This document shows, in pieces, positions 17,712 through 27,124 of a DNA stretch of 64,000 bases; the stretch's first letter is position 1; every line of letters begins with the position of its first letter. A program made the position numbers and the translations under genes. Below the pieces are notes generated by a model that saw only the letters and a list, made by a program, of their open reading frames with translations, did not search any database and was not told the DNA's origin. The DNA comes from Paralcaligenes ureilyticus (GTDB lineage Bacteria; Pseudomonadota; Gammaproteobacteria; Burkholderiales; Burkholderiaceae_B). The stretch lies in NCBI RefSeq assembly GCF_004346225.1, contig NZ_SMAJ01000003.1:124001-188000 (forward strand), in the 5' to 3' direction.

Positions 17712-20369
17712 ATGGACACCCAATTTGCTTCTATTTCACTGGCCGGCTTTACCGATCTGGACTGTGCGCAGACGGTGGTGCTGACTGTCAATAATCGCTA
17801 TGCACGTCGGATTGTGTCTGAATTGTCTGCAAGGATAAGCGGCACGCAGCAGGTTATGGCGTTACCTGAAATCCTGCCTTTGAGTGCCTGGCTGCAACAA
17901 ACAAGCGATCTGCTTGCCTTTCTGCCGCAGGCTACGCTGGCCGCGCATGCGCTGGATTCGTTTGGCGCACAGCAACTTTGGCAGCAAGTGATTGCGCAAG
18001 CGGAGTCCGATCGTATTTTGCTGGATATCGCACAGGCGGCGCGCCTGGCCAGCGATGCCGACCGCCTGCTGTCGGAATGGAAAATAACCATTGATGCCGA
18101 AGACGAAACGCGCGATTTTCGGCGCTTCAAAGCGTGGCGCAGCAGCTATCGAAGCCGTTTGGCGGCACTGGATGCCGAGGATGGCAATCTTGCCTATGAA
18201 CGCGTCTGCCAGGCCATTGGCGCCGGGCAATTGAGGGTGCCGTTTCAAACCTTGGTGCTGGCGGGTTTTAACGACTGGTCGCCCCGCTTCCTGGAGCTGC
18301 TGCAAGCCCTGCGGCAGCAAGGGGTCGAGATCAGTGAATTGCGAATTCACACGCATCAGGCCGAGAGTGTCCGGCGCATTATGGCCAGCGATCCGGATTC
18401 GGAGTGGCGCCTGGCGGCCCAGTGGGCAGCAGAACGTCTGAGCTGCGATCCGCAGGGGCGTTATGCCATCGTGGCGGCCAGGCTTGAAACCGACGTGGCG
18501 TTTGCACACCGGGTTGTGCGCGAGGCACTGGACGCGGCCGTGGCCGATACGCCTTTGCTTTATAACGTGGCCGTTGGGCGGCCGCTCGCCGATTGGCCCC
18601 TGGCGCATGCGGCGCTGGCATGGCTCGATGCGTTCTGTGCGCTGGCGCAGGGCAAGCGTTGTCTGCCTGAAATAATGGGCCAAGCCTTGTTGGCAGGGCA
18701 TTGCGTGGGCGAGGCGCCCGAGGCATCGGGGCGTGCGGCAATCGACGCCCGCTGGCGTAAAAAGGCGTGCATCGAGGTATCGGGGGCCGACTTCAACCAA
18801 GCCCTGGCCCAGTTTGCGCCGAACCTGGGACGAGCCTGGCAACGGCTCGTCGACGGTGTGCTCTGCGATACCGGGCCGGCCGCCATGGATTTCTGGGTAC
18901 AGCGGTTCAGGCGGATGTTGCAGGGCCTGGGCTTTCCCGGCGAATCGGTGCTGGATAGCCATGCCTATCAAGTGATGGAGGCGCTCGAAGACGTGTTGTC
19001 GCGCTTGAGCCGGCAGGCGGCTGTGCTGGGCGGGGTGGATTTTTACGCGGCCGTGAATCTGCTCAGGCAGTTGGCGGTTGAAACGCCGTTTCAACCGCAA
19101 CGCGACCCGGCAGCCCGCCTGGATGTGCTGGGTTTTCTGGAAGCGGAAGGGGGCGTTTGGGATGGGGTATGGGTTATGGAATTGACCGACGAGATTTTGC
19201 CGGCGGCTCCCAAGCCCAATCCCTTTATCGCGCCGGCCGCGTTACGCCGCGCCAATGCGCCCCGAGCCACCGCCGAGCGCGAATTGCAATGGGCGCACGA
19301 TATGTATGTGGCCTTGTGCTGCTGCGCGCCCCAGGTATGGGTAAGCCATGCTCAATTCGAAGGCGAGCGGCTGCTTCGTCCTAGCCCTTTCATCGCCGAT
19401 CTGGCGGCCGAGGAGTGCGCCCCGCAGTCGGCCCCATGCATCCCGGCGGTGTTGGACAGCCTGCTCGACGAGCAAGGCCCCGCGCTCGACGCGGGCAGCG
19501 CTACTAAAGGTGGCATCGGTGTTATCGACACGCAGGCGCGCAACCCCATGTGGGCATTTGTGAAATATCGTTTGGGAGCCAGTCAGCTCGAGGGCTATGC
19601 CGAGGCGGCCGATCAAAATGCGCGCGGGATATTCCTGCATCGTGCCGTTGAACTCGTCTGGAGCATGATCGGCGACCAGTCGCACTTGCATTCTTTGCAG
19701 ATCGACGCGCGTTTGCAGGAATTGGTGGAGCAGTCGGTGCAGCAGGCCGCGCAAGAGCACCTGGGTCATTATGGCGCCGTGCTCAAACGGCTGGAAACCG
19801 AGCGGGCATACAGCGTGGTGAATAGCTGGCTGCAGGTGGAAATGGCTCGAGAGCCGTTTCGGGTTCGTGAAATCGAGCACGGGTATCGTTGGTCGTACGG
19901 TGCGCTGGAGCTGAATTTACGCGTGGATCGTATTGATGAATTATCCGACGGACGCCTGGCCATCATCGACTACAAATCAGGTTCGGGGCGCATCGATCCC
20001 AAAGCCAACTGGATGCGCCGGCGTCCGATCGACGTACAACTGCCTTTGTATGCGGCCGTTTTGGCCGGGAACGAGGCGACGGTGGCGGCGCTGATATTGG
20101 CCAGGCTGCATGCCAGGCAGGTTGAGGTCAAGGGCTTGGCCGATGGCGGTTACGGCTTTGATGGCCTGGATTCTCCGTCCGATTGGCCGGAGTTTTCGGC
20201 GTACTCCTGGGCGCAGGTTCTGGAGCAATGGCGAGGCGCCATAGAGCTCCTGGCGCAGGAATACGCGGCGGGCGTGGCCAGCAACCGGATTGTGCAGCCT
20301 GCGGATATGGACTATTGCGATGTGTTGCCGTTCCTGCGCCTGAACGAAGAGGCCCGGCATGACAATTAA
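17712..20369 (+). CDS. AddB-like PD-(D/E)XK nuclease protein
   Basis: Large protein of about 885 residues that overlaps a UvrD-type helicase gene by 11 bases. The last third carries a RecB-type nuclease core: HRAVELVW, then LRVDRIDEL and IIDYKSGSG, the D...DYK metal motif. The N-terminal part resembles an inactivated helicase, as in AddB, and no Walker A is evident. Such pairs process double-strand breaks before recombination. The start is uncertain: ATG 17712 begins MDTQFASISLAGF, but the frame is open to ATG 17625 and no good ribosome site marks either. Known in betaproteobacteria only as a probable DNA repair protein. Confidence 0.78.
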   Translation: MDTQFASISLAGFTDLDCAQTVVLTVNNRYARRIVSELSARISGTQQVMALPEILPLSAWLQQTSDLLAFLPQATLAAHALDSFGAQQLWQQVIAQAESDRILLDIAQAARLASDADRLLSEWKITIDAEDETRDFRRFKAWRSSYRSRLAALDAEDGNLAYERVCQAIGAGQLRVPFQTLVLAGFNDWSPRFLELLQALRQQGVEISELRIHTHQAESVRRIMASDPDSEWRLAAQWAAERLSCDPQGRYAIVAARLETDVAFAHRVVREALDAAVADTPLLYNVAVGRPLADWPLAHAALAWLDAFCALAQGKRCLPEIMGQALLAGHCVGEAPEASGRAAIDARWRKKACIEVSGADFNQALAQFAPNLGRAWQRLVDGVLCDTGPAAMDFWVQRFRRMLQGLGFPGESVLDSHAYQVMEALEDVLSRLSRQAAVLGGVDFYAAVNLLRQLAVETPFQPQRDPAARLDVLGFLEAEGGVWDGVWVMELTDEILPAAPKPNPFIAPAALRRANAPRATAERELQWAHDMYVALCCCAPQVWVSHAQFEGERLLRPSPFIADLAAEECAPQSAPCIPAVLDSLLDEQGPALDAGSATKGGIGVIDTQARNPMWAFVKYRLGASQLEGYAEAADQNARGIFLHRAVELVWSMIGDQSHLHSLQIDARLQELVEQSVQQAAQEHLGHYGAVLKRLETERAYSVVNSWLQVEMAREPFRVREIEHGYRWSYGALELNLRVDRIDELSDGRLAIIDYKSGSGRIDPKANWMRRRPIDVQLPLYAAVLAGNEATVAALILARLHARQVEVKGLADGGYGFDGLDSPSDWPEFSAYSWAQVLEQWRGAIELLAQEYAAGVASNRIVQPADMDYCDVLPFLRLNEEARHDN

Positions 20370-23300
20370 GCAGCCAAGCGATAGCGCCCAACGCCTGGCG
20401 GCGGTCGACCCTGCGCGATCATTTATCGTTCAGGCGCCGGCCGGATCGGGTAAAACCGAGTTGCTGACCGATCGCATTCTGGCCTTGCTGGCCACCGTCA
20501 GGCGGCCTGAAGAGATTGTGGCGATCACCTTTACGCGCAAAGCCGCTTCGGAAATGCATGCGCGCGTCCTGGCCAAGCTGCAGGCGGGACAGGCGCCTGC
20601 GCCCGACGAGCCCCATAAGCAGCACAGCTGGCAGCTGGCCCGGCAAGCCATGCAGCGTGATGCCGATCTGGGCTGGAATCTGTTGCAGTACCCGGCTCGC
20701 CTGAGCATACGCACCATCGATTCCTTTTGTGCTCATCTGGCGCGCGCCATGCCGTGGCTAAGCGCCCTGGGCGGCTTGCCTGTCATTACCGACGATGCGC
20801 GCGAACACTATGAGGCGGCCGCCAGTGCAACCCTGGCGATGATTGACGATTCAGAGCCTGTCGCGCATTTCGTCGCCCATATGGACGTCGACACGCGGGC
20901 GGCGCAAAGCCTGCTGGCCGATATGCTGGCCAGTCGCGATCAATGGCTGCCTTTGCTGGGTCAAGGCGCCGACGCGCAACAATTGCTGGAGTTCCTGAAC
21001 GAAACCCTGGAAGAGGATTTGCAGCGTTTGGCGAAAACCATGCCGGCGGGCTGGGCCGAGCAACTGGCGTCCAGCGTTTCCCGCGCGGCAGAGAACCTGG
21101 CGGCGGGCAGTGGCTCTCTGGATTTGAGCGCCTTGCGAGGCTGGCAGGGTGAGTCCTTCGGCACCAGCCTGCCTGATCTTGAAAAATGGCAGGCGCTCTC
21201 CCGGGTTTTGCTGACCGCGGGCAATAGCATGCGCCGCAAGGTCGACAAGCGGCAGGGTTTTGAGGCGAAGTCCGATTACAAGGAAAATTTTTCGGCCTGG
21301 ATAAATGGGGTTGATGACGCGGCGGGCTGGATAGCCCCTCTGGCTGATGTGCGTTGTGCGCCTGCCGAAGGTTATAGCTCCGATCAGATCGAAACCCTGC
21401 AGGCGCTTATCCAGGTTCTGTGGCTGGCCTCGGCGCAATTGCGTGTGCGTTTTACGGAAACAGGCGAGGTCGATTTCATCGAAATTGCCCAGCGTGCGCT
21501 CCAGGCGCTGGGCGAGGTTGACGATCCCAGCGACTTGTTGCTGAAACTTGATGTGGCCATCAAGCATTTGCTGGTCGACGAGTTCCAGGACACCAGCCAG
21601 TCGCAGATCGATTTGCTGGATCGCCTGACCGCGGGCTGGACGCCCGATGATGGGCGAACGGTGTTTCTGGTGGGCGACCCCATGCAATCCATTTATCGTT
21701 TTCGCAAGGCTGAGGTCGGCCTGTTTCTGAAGGTACAGGCGCAGGGTTTGAGCAATGTGAGCCTGACGTCTTTGTCGTTGAAAGATAATTTTCGCTCGCA
21801 GGCCGGTGTCGTGAAATGGGTGAACCAGACCTTCAGACCACTGTTTCCCGCCGACGCCAATCCTGCCATGGGCGCGATCCCCTACTCGCCGTCCAGCGCA
21901 TTCAATGAAGCCTTGCCGGATTCTGCGATGATGTTGCATCCGGTATGGGGCGACGTCGGGGACGATATTGCCGAGGCGGACAGCGCTTCGTTCCAGGCTG
22001 AATCCATTGCGGTCGAGCTGGCCCGGGAGGCCTTGCAGCGTCATCCCGACAGCGAGCATCCCGTGGCCGTCCTGGTCCGGGCCCGCTCTCATCTTGGAGG
22101 CCTGGTGCATCGTTTTGCACAAGAGAATATTGCGTGTCGAGCGGTCGAGCTGGTGTCGCTCAGATCGCGACAGGTGGTCAGTGACCTGGTGCAGTTGGCC
22201 AGGGCTTTATCGCACCCGGCCGACCGGCTGGCATGGCTGTCGGTGTTGCGCTCGCCCGTTTGCGGCCTCACGCTGGACAGCCTGCACGCCCTGTTTGGCG
22301 CCGATCACTACGTGAGCGTGCCGTCCGTATTGTCGGCGTGGCTTGCGCGCGATGCGCAAGGCGAAGCTGGTCTTGCGCCTTCTGAAGCGTTGCGCCTGCG
22401 GCGCAGCGCGCCCATATTGCTGGATGCCCGCAACCAGGCGGGTACGGTGCCTTTTGCGGCCTGGCTGCAAAATTGCTGGACGCGGTTGGGGGGTCTTGCC
22501 GTCTATCCGGGGGCGGGCGATCGGGCCGACGCGGAGCAGATGTTTCGCCTGATTGAAAAGCTGGCGCCCTACGGATCACTGAATCCGGCCGATCTGGATG
22601 CCGGCCTGGACGGCCTGTATGCGGCGCCCAACAGTGGCAGCCATGCCGTGGAGGTCATGACCATACACAAGTCCAAGGGCCTGCAGTTCGATACGGTCAT
22701 TTTGATGGGCCTGGAGCGCCGTCCGCATTCCGACACGCCGCCATTGATACGTTTTGAGCAAAGCGAGGGCCGCTTGTTGCTGGGGCCGATCCGGCATCGT
22801 GCCTCGGAAGAGACCGAGCCTGTTTCGGTTTATCTTGCCGAGCGGGAAAAAAAGCGCGCCAGCTACGAAACGGATCGTCTGCTTTATGTGGCCGTCACTC
22901 GGGCGCGCGAGCGGCTGCATTTAATTGCCAGGCTAAGCCTGGATGACTCGGGCGCGATCAAAAAGCCTCCGGCGGGCAGCTTATTGGGGCGCTTGTGGGA
23001 CCACATCGAGCAGCCGTCTGCTCCGCGGGCAGGGCCGTCCGAAGGCATGACGCAAACGGTATCCGTGCAGGCGTCGACTCCTGCGGCAGGCCCGCGCCGA
23101 TTGATTCGTATCCATTCCGATCACCTGCCCGCGCCTGAATTGCTTGCGGTTGCGCCGGCGCGCGGCGCCGCCTGGGAGTGGCGCGCCGACGCGGGCGACG
23201 AGGCGATCATCGGCACAGTGGCGCACGCCTGGCTCGAGCGCATGGGCAAAGACGGCGTGGATCGGTGGCCGGCCGCCCGCATCAGTGCAAGTCTGGCGGT

Positions 23301-23706
23301 CATGAGAAAACAGCTTGGTCGAGCCGGTGTGGCCGAACCGGCGCTCGATGCCGCCGCCGGCACCCTCGCCCAAACGCTGCTGGCGACTGTGGCGAGCACG
23401 CGCGGGCAGTGGCTGCTGAGCGCCGCCCAGGCTTACCGCGAGTGGTCCTTGCTGGATATGACGGGGCGGGTATCGGTGATCGATCTGGCCATTTCGCGCG
23501 AAGACGGCTGGCTGGTGGTCGACTATAAAACCGGGATTCCCCGGCCTGACGAAAGCCGCGAGGCTTTTGCCTCGCGCATGCGCGAGCGCCATGGCCCGCA
23601 GATCCAGCGTTATTGCGCCCAGGTATCGGCCCTGGACGGCCGCGCTGCCCGCGGCGCGCTTTATTTTCCGCGGGCTGATATCTGGGTGGAGTATCAAAAG
23701 CCGTGA
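20359..23706 (+). CDS. UvrD/RecB-type helicase-nuclease (AddA-like)
   Basis: 1115-residue superfamily 1A helicase. Walker A is APAGSGKT (residues 26-33), motif Ia AITFTRKAASEMHAR, motif II LLVDEFQDTS, motif III FLVGDPMQSIYRFRKAEV, motif V/VI MTIHKSKGLQFD and LLYVAVTRARERLHL. The C-terminus has a nuclease-type block IDLAISREDG then VVDYKTGIP. Helicase plus nuclease in one chain, with an AddB-like partner directly upstream, is the AddAB arrangement. It should resect double-strand breaks for RecA. A recombination hotspot (Chi) sequence cannot be deduced. Overlap with the upstream gene implies coupled translation. Confidence 0.85.
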   Translation: MTIKQPSDSAQRLAAVDPARSFIVQAPAGSGKTELLTDRILALLATVRRPEEIVAITFTRKAASEMHARVLAKLQAGQAPAPDEPHKQHSWQLARQAMQRDADLGWNLLQYPARLSIRTIDSFCAHLARAMPWLSALGGLPVITDDAREHYEAAASATLAMIDDSEPVAHFVAHMDVDTRAAQSLLADMLASRDQWLPLLGQGADAQQLLEFLNETLEEDLQRLAKTMPAGWAEQLASSVSRAAENLAAGSGSLDLSALRGWQGESFGTSLPDLEKWQALSRVLLTAGNSMRRKVDKRQGFEAKSDYKENFSAWINGVDDAAGWIAPLADVRCAPAEGYSSDQIETLQALIQVLWLASAQLRVRFTETGEVDFIEIAQRALQALGEVDDPSDLLLKLDVAIKHLLVDEFQDTSQSQIDLLDRLTAGWTPDDGRTVFLVGDPMQSIYRFRKAEVGLFLKVQAQGLSNVSLTSLSLKDNFRSQAGVVKWVNQTFRPLFPADANPAMGAIPYSPSSAFNEALPDSAMMLHPVWGDVGDDIAEADSASFQAESIAVELAREALQRHPDSEHPVAVLVRARSHLGGLVHRFAQENIACRAVELVSLRSRQVVSDLVQLARALSHPADRLAWLSVLRSPVCGLTLDSLHALFGADHYVSVPSVLSAWLARDAQGEAGLAPSEALRLRRSAPILLDARNQAGTVPFAAWLQNCWTRLGGLAVYPGAGDRADAEQMFRLIEKLAPYGSLNPADLDAGLDGLYAAPNSGSHAVEVMTIHKSKGLQFDTVILMGLERRPHSDTPPLIRFEQSEGRLLLGPIRHRASEETEPVSVYLAEREKKRASYETDRLLYVAVTRARERLHLIARLSLDDSGAIKKPPAGSLLGRLWDHIEQPSAPRAGPSEGMTQTVSVQASTPAAGPRRLIRIHSDHLPAPELLAVAPARGAAWEWRADAGDEAIIGTVAHAWLERMGKDGVDRWPAARISASLAVMRKQLGRAGVAEPALDAAAGTLAQTLLATVASTRGQWLLSAAQAYREWSLLDMTGRVSVIDLAISREDGWLVVDYKTGIPRPDESREAFASRMRERHGPQIQRYCAQVSALDGRAARGALYFPRADIWVEYQKP

Positions 23707-23778
23707 CGAATCAGTGCTTTGCGTGGGGCCATTGGCATGCCGGCGTGGCGGCGCCCAACACCTGTTAAACTTCCAATC

Positions 23779-23873
23779 GGCGGGCCCCTTCGCATGGTTC
23801 GGCGGTGAACCTGGTCAGGTCGGGAACGAAGCAGCCATAGTCGCTTAGGATCAGTGCCGAAGTCAGGCTCGCC
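23779..23873 (+). ncRNA. ffs: 4.5S RNA of the signal recognition particle
   Basis: Small SRP RNA of about 95 nt. The 5' end GGCGGGCC pairs with the 3' end GGCTCGCC over eight bases (one G-U). The apical part has the conserved Ffh-binding sequence: GGTCAGGTCGGGAACGAAG with GCAGCC following. A T-rich tail (TTTTCTTGTTTT) right after the stem is the terminator. It guides membrane-protein targeting together with Ffh and FtsY. A position just before dnaX is common in betaproteobacteria. TTAAAC at 23764-23769 may be its -10 box. Confidence 0.93.
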
Positions 23874-23978
23874 TTTTCTTGTTTTAGCCATGTTTGGCTT
23901 TCAAATACCCCCCAAGTCCGCCCGAATCCGGTAAACTTTTCGTTTCACCCGCGGTAATTCTGGGGTTCATACTCTCGC

Positions 23979-26018
23979 ATGACGTATCTGGTACTGGCGC
24001 GTAAATGGCGGCCTCGTTCATTTGACACTCTAATCGGGCAGGACCATGTGGTTCGGGCGCTGACACACGCGCTGTCGACGCAACGCCTGCATCATGCGTG
24101 GCTCTTTACCGGAACCCGCGGCGTAGGCAAGACGACGCTATCGCGCATTCTGGCCAAATCCCTGAATTGTGAAACCGGCATTACCGCCACCCCCTGCGGC
24201 GTGTGCCGCGCCTGCACCGAAATCGACGCAGGCCGTTTTGTGGATTATCTTGAACTCGACGCCGCCTCCAATCGAGGTGTCGACGAAATGACGCAGCTGC
24301 TTGAAGCGGCGGTGTATGCGCCCAGCGTCGGCCGCTTCAAGGTCTACATGATCGACGAAGTGCATATGCTCTCGGGGCATGCGTTCAATGCGATGCTCAA
24401 AACGCTGGAAGAGCCGCCGCCTCATGTCAAATTCATTCTGGCCACGACCGACCCGCAAAAAATCCCCGTCACCATCTTGTCGCGCTGCCTTCAGTTCAAT
24501 CTGAAGCTGATGACCGCAGAGTCCATGGTGGCTTACCTGCAAAATGTGCTCGAGCACGAAAACATTCCGTGCGAGACGCCGGCTTTGCGTTTGCTTGCGC
24601 AGGCCGCGGCGGGTTCGATGCGCGATGCCTTGTCGCTCACCGATCAGGCTATTGCCTATAGCGCGGGTAATCTTACCGTCGAGGCCGTGCAAGGCATGCT
24701 GGGCACTATCGACCAGCGCCATTTGATACGCCTGCTGCAGGCCTTGTCGGCGGCGAGCGCGCAAGAGGTCTTGCTGGTGGCCGATGAACTCGCCACGCGC
24801 GGCCTGTCGTATTCAGGTGCGCTGGCCGATCTGGCGGTACTGTTGTCGCGTATCGCGATCGAGCAACGCGTGGGCGGCACCATTTCTCACGACGACCCCT
24901 TGGCCGACGACATGGTGGGGCTGGCGGGGCAGATGCATCCCGATCTGGTTCAGTTGTTTTATTCGGTGGCGGTGCATAGCCGCAACGAGCTGACGCTGGC
25001 TCCCGACGAGTACGCCGGATTTGTCATGGCGTGCCTGCGCATGCTGGCTCTGGCGCCTGCGCCCACCGGGGAAGGGGGCGGCGAAAGACGCTCGATACCA
25101 CCGGCCGCGCAGGCGGCGCCGGATCTTTCGCTGCGGGTCGCTGCCCCAGCGGAGCCGGTCGCTACCGCTGCGGCGCCGCAGCCTGTTCCATTACCTGAAA
25201 GGTCGCCTGTGTCGGCGCCTCTTCCGGCATCTGCGCTTCCTGTCGATGGCGCCCACAAGGGGCGCCGCTACACGAATCCACCCGAATTGTCTGGCCGCGA
25301 ACCCCTATCTGCCACCGAATCCATAATTGCGCCCGAAGCCATACCTGCCTCTAAATCTGTTTCTGCCTCTAAACCCGCGCCTGTTTCTGAATCTGTGCCC
25401 GAATCTGTTTCTGCGCCAGCCCTCGCGCCTGCGCCGCGGCCGGATACGGTTCCTGCCTGGGACGATGAGCCGGGCGTCGACGTGGCGCCGGTCGACGAAG
25501 CCGACATCATGGATGCGGCGGCTCCGGATGATTACGACCTGGGGGCACCCCTCGATCTGCAGGCCGACATGGCGCCTGCCTTTGCGGCTGAACGCAGCAG
25601 GGCCAAGACTCCCAAGTTGCGCAGCATGAATGCGAAGGCGTGGCCTGCGTTGGCCGCGCAGTTGCCCTTGACCGGCCTGGCGGCCGAACTGGCGCGCCAA
25701 AGCGAATGGCTGGGAGCCCAGGGAGATCAGGTCAACCTGCGCGTGGCCGTGCGGTCGCTGGCCGAAAGCCCCGGAAAATCTCGTCTTTGTACGGTGCTTT
25801 CCGAGTATTTCGGGAGCGTGATTTCGCTGCAGGTCGAATACGGCGAAACGGGGGACGAAACCGCCCACGCGGTCGAGCAGGCGCGTCGCGCTAGCCTGCA
25901 GCAGGAGGCCGAACGTGCCGTTCGCGACGACCCGGTGGTCCAGGCCCTGATCGGCGATTTCGGGGCTCAGGTAGTGCCTGGTTCGATTCGGGCTTCTGTT
26001 ATTTCCAAGGCGGCCTAG
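23979..26018 (+). CDS. dnaX: DNA polymerase III subunit gamma/tau
   Basis: 679-residue clamp-loader ATPase. Walker A GTRGVGKT (45-52), zinc cysteines 64, 73, 76 and 79 (CGVCRAC), DEVHMLSGHAFNAMLKTLEE and the arginine-finger segment TILSRCLQF are normal. After about residue 370 comes a low-complexity linker rich in Ala, Pro, Ser and Glu, then a tau-type C-terminal domain. Within the linker, codons near residue 423 (DGAHKGRRY) are encoded by a copy of the window's dispersed palindromic repeat; next to it lie tandem-like Ser-Val-Pro-Glu codon runs. No clear slippery site for gamma production was found. First gene before ybaB and recR. Confidence 0.93.
   Translation: MTYLVLARKWRPRSFDTLIGQDHVVRALTHALSTQRLHHAWLFTGTRGVGKTTLSRILAKSLNCETGITATPCGVCRACTEIDAGRFVDYLELDAASNRGVDEMTQLLEAAVYAPSVGRFKVYMIDEVHMLSGHAFNAMLKTLEEPPPHVKFILATTDPQKIPVTILSRCLQFNLKLMTAESMVAYLQNVLEHENIPCETPALRLLAQAAAGSMRDALSLTDQAIAYSAGNLTVEAVQGMLGTIDQRHLIRLLQALSAASAQEVLLVADELATRGLSYSGALADLAVLLSRIAIEQRVGGTISHDDPLADDMVGLAGQMHPDLVQLFYSVAVHSRNELTLAPDEYAGFVMACLRMLALAPAPTGEGGGERRSIPPAAQAAPDLSLRVAAPAEPVATAAAPQPVPLPERSPVSAPLPASALPVDGAHKGRRYTNPPELSGREPLSATESIIAPEAIPASKSVSASKPAPVSESVPESVSAPALAPAPRPDTVPAWDDEPGVDVAPVDEADIMDAAAPDDYDLGAPLDLQADMAPAFAAERSRAKTPKLRSMNAKAWPALAAQLPLTGLAAELARQSEWLGAQGDQVNLRVAVRSLAESPGKSRLCTVLSEYFGSVISLQVEYGETGDETAHAVEQARRASLQQEAERAVRDDPVVQALIGDFGAQVVPGSIRASVISKAA
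25247..25271 (-). repeat. Short palindromic repeat, copy G, inside dnaX (GC version)
   Basis: Arms GGCGCCC and GGGCGCC around the loop ACAAG, then GCTAC, the repeat's usual flank. It is the only copy inside a real gene and the only one with the GC stem version. It is read in phase in dnaX and adds a short basic segment (HKGRR) to an otherwise Ala/Pro-rich linker. Confidence 0.8.
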
Positions 26019-26057
26019 GCGGCGCGCATAAAATTTTTTATTCAGGAATGGATCATT

Positions 26058-26384
26058 ATGATGAAAGGCCAGATTGCAGGTTTGATGCGACAAGCCCAGC
26101 AGATGCAGGAAAACATGAAGAAGGCCCAGGACGCCTTGGCGGAGATCGTGGTCGAAGGCGCCTCGGGCGGGGGCCTGGTGAAGGTGTCCATGACGTGCCG
26201 CCATGATGTCAAGCGCGTCACGATCGATCCGGCGCTATTGGCCGACGATAAAGACATGCTCGAAGATCTGGTGGCCGCAGCCTTCAACGATGCACTGCGC
26301 AAGGCGGAAGCGACTTCACAAGAAAAAATGGCGTCGGTGACCGCCGGCATGCCCCTGCCTCCCGGGATGAAGCTGCCGTTTTGA
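26058..26384 (+). CDS. ybaB: Nucleoid-associated protein YbaB/EbfC
   Basis: 108-residue DNA-binding protein of the YbaB/EbfC family, a dimer that coats DNA and affects nucleoid structure. It has the typical Met/Gln-rich helical start ([20 protein letters not shown]), the [12 protein letters not shown] strand region and the ending [12 protein letters not shown] 26058 is followed by a second ATG, either of which could serve. The stop overlaps recR. The order dnaX-ybaB-recR is conserved over most proteobacteria. Confidence 0.93.
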   Translation: MMKGQIAGLMRQAQQMQENMKKAQDALAEIVVEGASGGGLVKVSMTCRHDVKRVTIDPALLADDKDMLEDLVAAAFNDALRKAEATSQEKMASVTAGMPLPPGMKLPF

Positions 26385-26992
26385 TGGATGCTCCGCTACC
26401 CGAGCCCGAACCGCTCAAGGCATTGATCGAAGCCTTGCGTCGTTTGCCTGGCGTCGGCGTGCGTTCGGCGCGCCGCATGGCGTACTACATGCTGCAATAT
26501 GACTTGACCGGCGCGGATCTGCTTAGCCGCGCCTTGTCGGGCGCGGTGCAGGGCCTGCGGCATTGCGCGCGTTGCAATAGCTTTACCGAAGATGAAGTCT
26601 GCGTCACCTGCCTTAATCCCAAGCGCGACCCCTCGCTTCTCTGCGTGGTGGAGACCCCTGCCGACCAGAACATGATCGAGTCCAGCCATGGTTATCGGGG
26701 TTTGTATTACGTTTTGATGGGTCGCCTGGCGCCTCTTGAAGGAGTGGGGCCGCAAGAGCTGCAGTTCGACCGCTTGTTGCAGCGGTCAAGCGATGGGCTT
26801 GTGCGCGAAGTCATTCTGGCCACCAACTTTACGGCTGAAGGTGAAACGACAGCGCATTATTTGTCCGAGCTGTTTCGGGCCCAGGGCTTGTCGGTGACGC
26901 GTCTGGCCAGGGGCGTGCCGGCGGGCAGCGAACTGGAATATGTCGATGCGGGCACCATTGCCTGGGCAATTATGGAGCGGCGCATTACGTAG
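26384..26992 (+). CDS. recR: Recombination protein RecR
   Basis: 202-residue RecFOR-pathway protein that helps load RecA at gaps. An N-terminal helix-hairpin-helix ([18 protein letters not shown]), a four-cysteine zinc finger (Cys61, 64, 73, 76), a Toprim domain ([15 protein letters not shown] onward) and the C-terminal [19 protein letters not shown] segment are all present. ATG 26384 overlaps the ybaB TGA, so translation is coupled. Length is standard. Confidence 0.94.
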   Translation: MDAPLPEPEPLKALIEALRRLPGVGVRSARRMAYYMLQYDLTGADLLSRALSGAVQGLRHCARCNSFTEDEVCVTCLNPKRDPSLLCVVETPADQNMIESSHGYRGLYYVLMGRLAPLEGVGPQELQFDRLLQRSSDGLVREVILATNFTAEGETTAHYLSELFRAQGLSVTRLARGVPAGSELEYVDAGTIAWAIMERRIT

Positions 26993-27124
26993 AGCTGAAT
27001 TGCGTAGCGGTAAAAAGTGATAAGAGTTAGTGCTTTACCCAATTAGATTGGGCGAAATTGTCTTGTAATATCGGAACAGGCGCGTGGCGCAGGCTTTACT
27101 CAATTAACGGCTCAGGAGGTCTCT

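Noticed and set aside
17862-19100. Minus-strand open frame of 412 codons opposite the AddB-like gene
   Set aside because: Low-information His/Arg/Gln-rich translation, no ribosome site, and opposite a gene with a clear nuclease motif.
24457-24475. A-rich CAAAAAAT stretch as a dnaX frameshift site
   Set aside because: It lies in the conserved ATPase core before the sensor region, not near the end of domain III where gamma would end, and no stimulating hairpin follows.
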